Assembly: GCA_030765065.1 (NCBI GenBank)
Contig: CM060979.1
Span: forward strand, 109,852,350 to 109,916,349
Length of the DNA: 64,000 nucleotides
Reading direction: 5' to 3'
Origin: Deroplatys truncata
Lineage: Eukaryota > Arthropoda > Insecta > Mantodea > Mantidae
The first letter of the stretch is position 1. Each line of letters begins with the position of its first letter. Shown here one piece after another: positions 23,527 through 34,121 of this stretch. The notes beneath the pieces were generated by a model. It was given only the letters and a program-made list of their open reading frames with translations. It ran no database searches and was not told the DNA's origin. The translations under genes and the position numbers were made by a program.

Positions 23527-24546
23527 CTGAAAATGTTATACAAACAATTAAAAGCATACATCAACGACTGGGATTTCTTTGCATGCGCAACTTCTAATCG
23601 ATAACAAGTTACTAACTTGAACTGAAAATATAATTCGTAAGTGAAAGCAAGTAAATTAAAAGGTGTACATTCATTTGCATCCCACCCCATTTATGTTTAT
23701 GAAGCATTGTAAAATTCTGATAATTACGAACGTCATCTGATTTTATGAAATATTCGGCTGTAAAGCATTAACACTTCTTAAACTAATCAGAAGCTTCAAT
23801 GAAATAATGAACATAAGTATCCTTACTGAACTTACTAAACTAAGCAGCACGTTATTATCAACTAATATACTAGAGAACTTTGTTGAATTTTATCCTCACT
23901 TTCAAAAGTTTCAGATTTCTGTTGCTGCTACTGTTAATGCCTTCTGTAGAAAATTGCAAACGTGGAGCAGTTCCCTTCGAGGATAAACGCAACCCTATAC
24001 ATTATACGATGTATGTTATACATTTTTACGTAAAATAGAAGTTAATTACCAAAGTATCTGCAGAGGGGCCAACATAAAGAAAAGACTAAGTATTAAACCA
24101 CAGCGCTGCCAGAGAACCATACACCCCTTCGCTCTGACATTCATTAGGAAGCACGGTTACTGCGCAGTTAAGTACAGGAAACTGTTATCCTACAAATTAC
24201 CCTGAATATCTAGCTTTAACGCCACTATGGGAACATACTATAAAGAATATACAAATAAATAAGTGACAGATTGTTTTGTTCTGTACACATTTCAATGTTT
24301 GCATTGGCAATATACCCCAATTGTTCCACTTATCGAACCCTGGTGTCCTGTTCTGATATGAGAGATACAAAGTAAATGCAAGCTGTTCATAAGAAAACAA
24401 GACAGGCTAATGAATATTCTACATTAGTATTACATTTCCAGCATTAGAGACTGATGTCAGTACAAATAAAATCAAATAATACCAAGAATCTTTTCTTGAT
24501 TTTGGGCGCATTTTGAAACCCATGCATGAAAAATACCTTTACTTAC
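23527..24546. other. Intron sequence without recognisable gene
   Basis: Only short open stretches occur here. None shows a domain or convincing splice sites. Confidence 0.4.
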
Positions 24547-24621
24547 TTCGCCAATCCGAGTGTACCTTCCAGTATCCTTAAGGTACTGCTCACTTTCTGG
24601 TCTTGCTCCAGGTATTGGAAT
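24547..24621 (-). CDS. Possible 75-bp cassette exon of the arylsulfatase gene, or exon of an unknown gene
   Basis: On the minus strand a pyrimidine-rich acceptor ending TTTATTTTTCAG is followed by 25 open codons and then a GTAAGTAAAG donor. The peptide begins IPIPGARPESEQYL and ends RYTRIGE. Its length is a multiple of three and its phase (0/0) equals that of the intron it lies in, between the exons at 29.6 and 23.5 kb, so inclusion would add 25 residues after Asp-Leu without breaking the frame. I do not recognise the peptide, and I know of no arylsulfatase with this insert. It could also belong to another minus-strand gene nested in the intron, or be a chance open stretch. Splice-site quality and codon-like composition favour a real exon, but this is inference. 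Confidence 0.35.
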
Positions 24622-26040
24622 CTGAAAAATAAATGTTTCTGTTATAAAAATATAAATATCATTTACGTATTTCAAACAATCTCCCCTGTAAACAATTTAT
24701 ACAGTGATTGTATTATCTTACATCTCTCTGTAGCTTTTCAGATTATCTCTGACCTCAAAGGACACATCGCCTTATTAGGTTCCAGAATGTTTCATGTAAC
24801 TTTACTTATATATCCAGCCACGTCTTTAAAATAAGTATGGTGCAAAACTGAAGACAAAATGGCTTTCGGGTGAATGGAAGAGAAACATATTCCCCGTGTC
24901 ATCTACCTCCTGAATTCAAATCTTTTTGTTACCTGGATAAAGTTATTACTGGAGTTTGCCTTATACTGTGAGGCTGAATGTCGAGTAACGATAAGCTCTA
25001 TGGACCCCAGGCTAATCTGAGTATCATTCATCCGCCTTACTATATGACCTATCTGCTAAAGGTCTTTAAAGCTTATAAAAAGAGACAAACCTAAGGTATA
25101 AATTTAATCGAACTGGTGACTAATTGTTTAGTATGGTATTACAGTTCAACGCAAGAACTAAAACTCACTTAATTCATCACAAAAGGTGAAAATGTACTTG
25201 ATTACTTGATTGCTTGAAATTGCCTTTGCTGTGATGTTCTCCAAACAATTCTAAAATTTGCTCTTTTTCATTCGGTTTTGATATTGCGACGCAGCTGCTA
25301 TGGCCCAAGGTCATCGTGAGGTCGGCGACAGGCAATCGGAGATAAACAAAGTTAAATCGCGTTCGTTCCCGCGTTAACACCGGAAACGCTTTCGGCAGAT
25401 AACCAGAATTTTCCTGAAGTTTCTTTCCCCCCCGTCTCCAGAACATGTATCCAGATAGTTTTGGAATGATCTGTAGGAGATAATATTCATGATTTACATA
25501 AGTACATTCACAAGATAATTTGAAAACTTTAACTTGCCTAGATACCGATTAGAAAAGACAGGAAAGTATGTATACGTGATCTTCAAAATTGGCAAGAAGT
25601 TTCCATTTGATATATTTCAATTCGACATGTCCCAAAAACATATTATTTCCGGTTGGTTATTGGACAGATCATTTTACAACTTACTAAATTCCTTTCAGAG
25701 CAATTTTAAACATGAGCTGAATTTTATTTGTAATTTTATGTTATATGCTATCTGCAATTGACAAATACAAGTATACTTTTTATAACTATGGTTTGTAGCA
25801 TTCTATAATCTCAATGAGGTGTATATGAATTAAATTAAATTAATCAAAAAAACAAAACAAAAACTGGTTGGTTGCTGTCACTTACAAAATAAATAAACCT
25901 ATATAACAAGATGTCCTACTTACATTCTTTGTTCCCGTTACCATGTGTAATGCTGGACAACAATTGTTTAGCCTGGCAAGGAATTCTAATCTGTTTGACG
26001 TTATACGGCTACGATATTACGGTCGGTTTGTGTTAAGCTG
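24622..26040. other. Intron sequence, one unexplained open frame
   Basis: A minus-strand frame of 89 codons (25177-25446) lies in a locally GC-richer patch around 25280-25450. It is basic at its N-terminal side (FWRRGGKKLQ) and has no domain I know. The rest is AT-rich. Confidence 0.35.
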
Positions 26041-26045
26041 GGATC

Positions 26046-26805
26046 GATGAACCTAACGTGACAGCGTAACGGGGCGTAACGTGAAGTTAAGGAATGCTGT
26101 TAAACTAAAGATCTAATCAGGATTCACTTAACCAAACGTAACGGGAATGACTGATTGTAGTCGTTTTTATTACTTCATACAATGGCTTTACGCCGATTGG
26201 TTCTAATTATCACGTGGTATCAAACTTAACATAACGGGAAGAGAAAGTTTCGCATTCACAACCAGTTACGTCGCGTTTAGTCACGTTATGTCAACCCTAA
26301 ATAGCTCCATTTGATGCAGTGTGTTAAGACTTTCATGTTACGTCGCGTTTAGTCACGTTATGTCAACCCTAAATAGCTCCATTTGATGCAGTGTGTTAAG
26401 ACTTTCATGTTACGTTGCGTTAAGTCACGTTATGTCAACCCTAAATAGCTCCATTTGATGCAGTGTGTTAAGACTTTCCTGTTACGTTGCGTTAAGTCAC
26501 GCTATGTCAACCCTAAATAGCTCCATTTGATGCAGTGTGTTAAGACTTTCATGTTACGTTGCGTTAAGTCACGCTATGTCAACCCTAAATAGCTCCATTT
26601 GATGCAGTGTGTTAAGACTTTCCTGTTACGTTGCGTTAAGTCACGCTATGTCAACCCTAAATAGCTCCATTTGATGCAGTGTGTTAAGACTTTCATGTTA
26701 CGTTGCGTTAAGTCACGTTATGTCAACCCTAAATAGCTCCATTTGATGCAGTGTGTTAAGACTTTCCTGTTACGTTGCGTTAAGTCACGCTATGTTAAGT
26801 TCATC
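26046..26805. mobile_element. MITE-like unit with inverted ends and internal minisatellite
   Basis: The 12-mer GATGAACCTAAC at 26046-26057 is matched in inverted orientation, with one difference, by GTTAAGTTCATC at 26794-26805. Inside, many variants of a TTACGT.GCGTTAAGTCACG motif occur in both orientations; the left part has GCGTAACGTGAAGTTAAG and CTTAACATAACGGG. The right two-thirds is a 72-bp tandem array. No coding capacity is seen, so it would be a non-autonomous DNA element. The neighbouring Harbinger relic at 27.5-28.0 kb is a possible source but its ends were not matched. Confidence 0.5.
26266..26797 (+). repeat. 72-bp minisatellite, about 7.4 copies
   Basis: Copies begin TTACGT at 26266, 26338, 26410, 26482, 26554, 26626, 26698 and 26770 (last partial), exactly 72 bp apart. 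Units carry GTCAACCCTAAATAGCTCCA and TTGATGCAGTGTGTTAAGAC. They differ at only a few positions: GTCGCGTTTAG versus GTTGCGTTAAG, CACGTTATG versus CACGCTATG, and TTTCATG versus TTTCCTG. The last two variants recur in higher-order patterns. Low divergence implies recent expansion. Confidence 0.97.
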
Positions 26806-27479
26806 TTAATCACGACTGTATTCCTGTGTTTATAAGTAATTCGCATTTAACATTATTCAATGTATATTGGTACTAAAATATCAGATAGTACATTTTCCAG
26901 ACTATAAATTATAAAACTGTGAAATAAATTAAATTATCCTAATCCATTTCTTAACCCTAAAAACAATAAAAATAGAATAAAATAAGGTAAAATAAGATAA
27001 AATAAACATGAAAACAAAACCAAATTTAAGGGAATAATTGATTATACGTTATTCATGAGCATTCTTTTGTGTGAAAGGCATGTGATGCATACGAACGTGC
27101 AAGTGTGCATGTGAGTGCTCGCTCCTGTTTAGTTTATTAATTTATTTTCTTTTATATAACCTATTTGGTAATTAATTGTCTTTTTATTCCTGATTAATTT
27201 AAAAAGTTTACAATAGGAATTTTGTTTTAATACATTGAACAATTCTTACAATGCTTAATTCTTTTCTACAAGTTTACCTTACCAGTGACATGTTGTCATT
27301 TCGGTGTGTTCTTAGTCACAGGTTCTCGTACTGTTCCTCATAAACGTATTTGCTTCCATTTCATCCTCATCAACGTCAAAAACACCATTTAAATTCTTTA
27401 CTTATTATTTTAGGCAGCATAGCAGATCACCAATTTTATGACATTTTCAAGCAATACTCTTAACACAGTTGCCAGGATC

Positions 27480-28020
27480 GGAAAACCTTTTCTTCATTTC
27501 TTTAAATGCCGTTTCACCACAAGCCTTTTCTTGGAATGAGTAAAATTAAAATACCTCTGATTTTCGTTTCTTGGTAGTTTGAACGCTGTAATGGACCAAG
27601 AATATATTCCATAACCCGAGTCACCTAATAAGCAGGTGGGGCGATCGGACTGTGATAATCCTCCATGGGCAGCCCCTCCAACCTCACGTCTTGAGCACTT
27701 CAGACCGTTCAGCAGATACACTTGTAACTTTCTCAGCTGCATCGCAAGTAACTTGCACAACATTTAAGCTGGAGTATAAATGTTTATGATTCATCACCAT
27801 ACAAGACAATAAATTTCTTAACTTCTGTATATGTACAGTCGAGTGCTCCGACTACTATAAGGATTCTAAATCGTGTATGACATTGGGCCTCATTCATTTC
27901 ATTCTTCGGTGAAGAAAGCTTTAAGCAGCTGCTACGTTTATCACAAGTATATCCATGACCAAACGTAGCGTTGTTAACAGTCCTACGATGAATGCTGAAA
28001 TCATTGTCTACCCTACTCCG
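27480..28020 (-). pseudogene. PIF/Harbinger (HARBI1-like) transposase fragment
   Basis: The minus-strand block 27763-27494 contains CLLGDSGYGIYSWSITAF and NQRYFNFTHSKKRLVVKRH, the pattern of the DDE_Tnp_4 nuclease of HARBI1-like proteins: LLGDSGYP...W..TPF (catalytic Asp), then FN..HS..R..VER. The final catalytic Glu, normally in VER, appears changed to Lys (VVKR). Upstream (27780-27880) a GALDCTYTEVKKF-like stretch fits the region around the first Asp, where GVVDCTHI is usual. Frame breaks and a missing N-terminal helix-turn-helix mark it as a relic. Whether it belongs to the palindromic unit at 26.05-26.81 kb is unproven. Confidence 0.75.
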
Positions 28021-29603
28021 CTAACCCGAATTTATAAAAGAAAATCATAGTTAATAAATTTCATTTAAAAGAAATGCATAGTTCATCATACAATAAAATT
28101 CTCTCGTTTTTACGACTTAATCATGTAACAAAGCAGTGTAGAAATTTGCCCAGATAGCGAAGTAATACAACAATATTTCCATCCACAGAAACGCTCACCA
28201 CCCCTAGTTGTCGTGCTCTGCCAAAAATTCAGTCGTTAAAAAATCTATACTGTGTTCTTCAAATCATAACAATTGTTTAATCATCAATTCTCCTGCATTC
28301 ATAGCATGCCTAGCTTATACAAACCGGCATGGACATCACCATTGCTTATACCAAGCAAAACTCTAGCATGCATGATTGAAGCTTGACGAAAATCTAGCAT
28401 TTACTTCCGGTAAATAGTGTCACCTAACATACTTAACTCTTCTAAAATAATCTTAGGTTTTTAGCAGGCTCAGTACACACTTACGTTTTGTATTCTCACA
28501 AAACTTTTATTATGTTTGACTTTCTCGATACTTGTTCGATTTATATATGTATGTGGTAATATAGATTCTTTAAAATCTTGATATTTATTCTAAACCTGAT
28601 TTCAAAAATAAAAGGGAAAAAACATTGCGCAAACTCAAAAATCCAAACATTTCCTTCAGCCCAAACCCTCGTCTGTCACTATTGTCAAAATTCGCATGGA
28701 TATTTTAATAACAGTCTTCATTAGGTTTATCTAGAAAGCTTGAAAAAGCTTTCAGGATCAACCTCTACGGGTTGTAGGCGTTGGTCAAGAAAGATCTTGT
28801 ATTTCTCATGAACTGTTGAGCGCTGTCCGCTCGAGGGTTAGTTGTAAATGAGGTTTATATATTTACTTATTCTCCAAATATATTATATTTTAAAAGAAAT
28901 CACATGAAAGCTAAATTTTTCTGCTTTTGAGGATATTTTATAAGGAAATCGTGAGAAGATAGTATGCTAACCTTAAAATCCATTTAAAAAATCTTAGAAT
29001 AAACACGGTGTACATTTTTATCAAAAGCGTGGTTAAATTGTTTTAGATTTATCAAATGAAAACAGAAAATTAAATTTTTTCCTAACAAACAGACAAGTAA
29101 TAATACAAGTAAAATGCACTAAAAATCTTAAGATACAATTTTAAAACTCTATGGAAGGAGATCACAATGTATCATTGAAAAGTGACATGAGTACTAGACA
29201 ACGTCCTAAAAGTCTGCGGGTAAGAATATGATGGCTTTGCCTGATAATTTCAGAACAGTACTGCTAATCACTAAGCGCAGTACTCCATAAATAACAAGCT
29301 CTCTTTAACAGTCTTATTGCAGTTTCATCTCCGGGTATATCAGCAAGTGAAGACACCAATCAGAGATGAACTAAAATTTTGGTCTATTTCTGCTATTTCT
29401 ATTAGCATTGGCAGAAGTTCCTTCCTCACATGTACACAATTGTTCCAGCTTGCGCCACCCCTCTACCTACGCCAGCTTTCAAAGAAACAACAGCCTTTTA
29501 AGAAATTCGTATCAGCATAGGTTAAAATGAATAAATCAATCCTTAAGTAGCCCTAACTGGCTAACTTCAAAAACTTTAAAAAAAAAAAAAAGTTGACACT
29601 TAC
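28021..29603. other. Intron sequence without recognisable gene
   Basis: AT-rich, with only short open frames lacking known motifs. It ends with a poly-A run (29578-29591) next to the arylsulfatase donor. Confidence 0.4.
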
Positions 29604-29827
29604 CAGGTCCTGAGTGATGTGATCATAATAATTGACGACACCATTATAGAAACCTAAGTGAGAATCGAAGCCCCTGTACGTGGGGGTGAGCTCGGGCTTG
29701 TAGAAGCCCAAGTGCCATTTACCCACCATGCGTGTCGTGTACCCCAGATCCTTGAAATAATGTGGCATCAGCTTTCCAGGGGGCAACCCAGCTGGTTCCG
29801 ATGCACCTATCGGAATTCCTTGCATAC
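29604..29827 (-). CDS. Arylsulfatase exon with GKWHLG block
   Basis: The exon is 224 bp. Its acceptor (GGTGTTACAG) supplies GT to complete the Gly codon opened by the upstream exon, and its donor is GTAAGT directly after Asp-Leu, leaving phase 0. The 75 residues contain MVGKWHLGF (about residues 34-42), whose Lys and His are active-site residues in characterised sulfatases. Next comes YRGFDSHLGFYNG, the conserved loop that in arylsulfatase B precedes the tyrosine-rich segment, seen here as VNYYDH. The reading frame is open throughout. A run of 14 A bases lies on the plus strand just inside the following intron (29578-29591). The next in-frame coding piece is either the 23.3-23.5 kb exon or the optional 75-bp exon at 24.5 kb. 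Confidence 0.93.
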
Positions 29828-30700
29828 CTGTAACACCACATCGCAATACTCGTAAAACCGAACATTTGGTAATAAATGGCAAACATTCGGTTCAGATTGT
29901 CACTGTTATAACGAACAGTTATAGTTACATTCCTAGTTACAAATAGTTGCAGCCTAGTTGCATTCTGCAAAAGCCATGTTCTGTAAGTACACTTGTCTAC
30001 CGCTGTTCTGAGTCTGATACAATACACATATTAACATTTACACATTTTTGAATATATGATCCGAAAGGCTTTTAAGAATGCTGTATTTCATTAGTTAATT
30101 ATGTAATTTCGGCATTTTAATAGGTTTTTAAGAGTTTTTGTAGTTTTTCTGTTAAAACAGTATATAAAGCGAAATAAATGCTGTTCTTGCTAGAGGGAGC
30201 ATTTGGGAAGCCTAAAGACAGATGTTCACCGCACATTTACCTGTAGATGCAGGGAGCACGTGATCTCCTGGACCGGTTTTTTAACACGAAGACAATCAAA
30301 GGCATAGCCGCAGTGTTGTTAACTCGTAATCGAAAACGATACCCGTTCGCTCGCTCTAGTTACTTCTACTAATACAACGTGGAGAATATAACTCACTAAA
30401 AATGCACTCACTACATTCGCAACGTGCTTTATTTCTGGGTAACTTGGGTGTTTTTTGTGATGAAGAGGATGAACACAATCTAACATATGCTTAATATGGA
30501 TGGTACTTATCAAGGACACTGGGTTTTTTCTATGATTGAGGGAGAGGGTTTACTGCTTGTATCTAACTAGGAAGACCGTGATTTCCGTAGGGGATTATTT
30601 ATTCTGGACGTGTTTATTATTACTTCTGTTCGTATATCATTTCCTGTTCGTTGATGTGTCTTTGTACATTGCACATATTCCGTGCTACTTGATTGTTCAT
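29828..30700. other. Intron sequence without recognisable gene
   Basis: No domain or repeat family was recognised in this stretch. Confidence 0.4.
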
Positions 30701-30979
30701 TTATAAATATGTGTGGTTTGTATAATCCTCAGACGACCATAGGAATTTCATCTCCGCTTCATATATTCGACTTATACTGGTCCGGTGGGTAGTGTGATAA
30801 GGGCTCCATCCACAGGGTACGTGGGAGGAGGGGTAGGTGAGACTCCATAGACGCAAGTGAAGGCGCTCACCTACAGAAAGAAAACCCAAAATCAAACCTC
30901 ACATGCAAGGGGCTGGTAACCCCTCCATGAAATTTTTGCTCTACTCAAAAGTCTCACAGAAAACAGCCGGACGGATATC

Positions 30980-31560
30980 GACATCAACATGGACTCACGA
31001 CTTAGTAAGAAAGATATGCTGAATATTGGTACCTGGAATGCCAGAGGATTATCTACTAAAGAAGAAAAGTTAACACGGGAAATGCATAGGAAACATGAAA
31101 CATATACTTGTTGCGACAGAAATAAAAAGAAGTTAACGGGTATTTGAGATAAATGATTAGACAGTTATATAGCCTGAAGTAGAACTGAAAGGAAGAACAG
31201 CAAAGGTGTTGCAATATGGGTAGATATGAGTAGACAAAAAATTAACTAAACATGGCTAGAGGTAAAATGTTAATTATCGGAGTTTATGCACCAGAAGAAG
31301 GCAAAAGGGAAGAAGATGAAACATCTGTGAAGAGCTTTAAAAACACTTGATAAGTGCAACAAGACACATAATATTATTATATTAGGTGATTTGAATGCCA
31401 GATTTGGTAAGTTACTTTGTGGAAAAGTTAGTGGAACTCTTGGAGAATGTTGCATCCATGAAATAAGGAAAAAATTAGGAGACTTATACATATATAATTC
31501 TTTAAGAATAGCTAACTCCTTTTTCCAGAAAAAAGATATCCAGTACAGAAAATACGCTGC
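30980..31560 (+). pseudogene. LINE endonuclease fragment
   Basis: Plus-strand pieces in order are LNIGTWNARGLSTKEEKL (from about 31018), a LVATEIKKK piece, NSKGVAIWVD, MLIIGVYAPEEGKREEDE (31268-31320), and IIILGDLNARFGK (about 31371-31410). These correspond to the apurinic-like endonuclease of non-LTR retrotransposons, with the catalytic E in TE.K and D..N in GDLNA. The stretch continues with LGDLYIYNSLRIANSFFQKKDI near 31470. Frame breaks are frequent and no reverse transcriptase follows, so it is a truncated copy. The DNA before it (30720-30960) may be its leader. Confidence 0.75.
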
Positions 31561-31829
31561 AGTGCCCACGGAATTTTAATAACTTCGTTACAAGGTATTT
31601 TGACAGTAAGAAAGTAACAAGCGTGAGATGTAACTCCACGGAATTTATTCTAAAACTATCTAATTATCTATTTCGCGATTATCTCATAATATTTCACGTG
31701 AAAATCATTAGTTATTACTCAAGAACTGCTGAGGTAAGCTTTACATATTGCTGTTTTATAGGCAATAGAGTGTACAGCGGAAAGCAACCTCGCGCACTGC
31801 AACCTACGTAAGATCTCTTGCAACCTACC

Positions 31830-32275
31830 ATGCCCTAAGAGGAGGGGATGCAGTGAAGGAACCACAGGAGGTTACAGGTCGTAGGTAGATAGGCCACAGA
31901 GGTGCGCGGAAGTCCCTAACAGTTCCTGACTCGACCCACTGCTACAGCTGCCCAGAGGGCGACGAGTGACCCGTCCAACCTGGCACGGGGAACACTGTTT
32001 CCTTGAAGCAAGCATCACGCCATCTTTCTGACACCGACACACACCCCGAAACCTATAAACACACCTGAAGCATAAGCAGGAAACGTAACGAAAGGGAAAT
32101 GAGGGAAAGGATATCATGGTAGATGAGAAACGACCCCAGCATTCGACTAACGACCAGGGAAAACCACGAAAAACCCAAGGACACAGCGGGCGGCCAACGT
32201 GAATCGAATCCGTGACCTACTGAATGCGAGCCTCGCGTATCACCGCGGAGCCAACACGCCCCTAAATTCTTTATT
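31830..32275 (-). repeat. Long tRNA-headed SINE, family S1
   Basis: On the minus strand the right end starts GGGGCGTGTTGGCTCCGCGG (A box within), with CACGGATTCGATTCACG as B box about 40 bp later. The body is shared with copies at 57.4, 58.5 and 55.9 kb (common words such as AAACGAC..CAGCATT.G, GGGCGGCC and GGAAATGAG). GC content is well above that of the surroundings. Confidence 0.75.
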
Positions 32276-33515
32276 TAGCTTAGTGGGAAAAAATTAGGTA
32301 AGAATAGCCTCTACCTCCAGGTTTTGAAATAGAGGTAGCCAATCTGACAGAAAAACTAATAAGAAATTGGAAATACTGCTGAAAGGGTAGGCATTACTGT
32401 CCAAGTGCTTAAAAAACAAATTTTACATGTTTAAACAGAACATTGTATTATAAAGCCATTGTTCTCGTTGCAATAAAGATTTCTCCTACAAGCCGCAACA
32501 CAAGATGGAAAATACACCCTGGATGATCTGGTATATTAAGTGATAATCTTGTGTTCTGAACAAAATAAGTTATTTCACAATGCTGAGCAACGACGCAGCA
32601 GCTTCAGTTACTACAGTCACATCTCATAAACTTAATTTTCTACCTAGAGAATACAAAATCCAGTTCATAACAAACGTTGTAAAAAAATTTAAAAAAGCAA
32701 TGTGTACATAGATGTTTTATAAATCCACTTTGTCGCGTAATGCTTGCCAAGGTTATACAACCAGAAGATAGAATAGGAGAAACCTGTGAAAACTGGAATT
32801 TCTACTTTCTATGCGCCAAAAACAAACGCGATAATAAAACCTACCACTGCATATCGATTTCCCTGAACAGGGTTTCCGCATTTTAAACAAATGTATCCGC
32901 TAGACAGATAAAAAGTACTGCTTTCTGAATATCACCAATGATTATAAAAACAATGATTTAAAAGCGATTCCATGAATACACCTGCTAACAAAATGTACAC
33001 TTTCAAAGTTCTTGATTAGATTGCAGGGTCAAAATCAGAAACTAAACTGGTTATAAAAATTGGGACATTTAATTAAATAATAGATGCTGCATTTACGTTC
33101 TGGCATTTGTAGGTACTAATAAAATATGATGATTAATGACTCATGGTTCCACAAATACCCGGAACAGACATCGCGCTGTTGTTGATGGTGATCTAAAATG
33201 GCGATATCTAAAATGTAAACCTTATTTCGAATGTTACTTCACAAACTGCAAAACGAAACCTTAAAATCTGGGGGAAATGTGTGTTTGAAAATTCATTCAG
33301 AAATCATACCACGGAGTCTAAAAATTCTGAGGAGTCCAGATTTTATACAGAGACGGAGTCATATGAAATAGTTTGAAAAAGGCATTAATTTAAATTAGTT
33401 AATTCCCTACATAATTTTCTCGTGTGACTCTATGATAAACATTAGCTTGTCATCCACAAATTTGTTTAATTAATACTTTTATGGAAACATCAAACTCGCA
33501 GGTATTTTTCTAGCT
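32276..33515. other. Intron sequence without recognisable gene
   Basis: AT-rich, with no supported feature. Confidence 0.4.
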
Positions 33516-33519
33516 TGTA

Positions 33520-33657
33520 TTTTCTTTCTTTATAACTTATCTGTAGCGGGTAGAGGAAGCATTGTATTCCACCCAAAAATTCGATATTAAAAACCACGGC
33601 TTGTCTTGCCCTGTACCCAAAAAGGACATTCTCAGAAAAAGGATTCATGTCTGCCTG

Positions 33658-33690
<33 letters not shown>

Positions 33691-33700
33691 TATCTGTCCA
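33520..33700 (+). repeat. GT-core repeat family, partial copy
   Basis: GTAGAGGAAGCATTGTATTCCACCCAAAAATTCGAT leads through an AAAAAGGACATTCTCAG stretch into (TG)n(CG)n at 33657-33689. The same start and a TG/CG core occur at 36.2, 52.1 (reverse) and 56.7 kb. Confidence 0.55.
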
Positions 33701-33725
33701 TAACATAACTGAATATTCGTAAGTT

Positions 33726-33874
33726 TACATCGGTGGCCCCTTAGATCAGTCGATAGAGTACCTGCCTGGTATGCGAGGGATCCCGGGTTCGATTCCCGGC
33801 TGGGGTGGAATTGTTCTCTAGCCAAGGTTATTCCCTATCCTCCCCAGAATCTGGAAGTATGAATGAGAGTGTGA

Positions 33875-33922
<48 letters not shown>

Positions 33923-34040
33923 TCTGATGATTAAAAAACCCAAAGACAAGCGAATAGGAGTAACGCCATTGCCTTAAGCAACAAGTTCCAAAGGAAAAGG
34001 ACGCCGTTACAAGTAACGGTGGGATATAAATGGAACTAAC
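33726..34040 (+). repeat. tRNA-derived SINE with internal (GT)n
   Basis: The head reads GGCCCCTTAGATCAGTCGAT with a box A at about 33735 and a perfect box B, GGGTTCGATTCCCGG (33786-33800). The body holds (GT)n at 33876-33921 and ends before TATAAATGGAACTAAC. The acceptor stem does not close well, so I do not call a functional tRNA gene. Confidence 0.75.
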
Positions 34041-34121
34041 AAAAAGAAAAAAAAGTTCACCATCTTCCATGGACGCGACACGCAGATTTTCAAGAAATCT
34101 CCTCAGCCCACCTATTATATA

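Noticed and set aside
25177-25446. 89-codon minus-strand frame as an arylsulfatase exon
   Set aside because: The peptide has no sulfatase motif and the flanking exons already join correctly without it.
26266-26797. CRISPR-like array
   Set aside because: Units are contiguous 72-bp tandem copies without unique spacers, in a eukaryotic genome.
33726-33805. Possible functional tRNA gene
   Set aside because: Box A and box B are good, but the acceptor stem does not close and the head continues into a SINE body with (GT)n.
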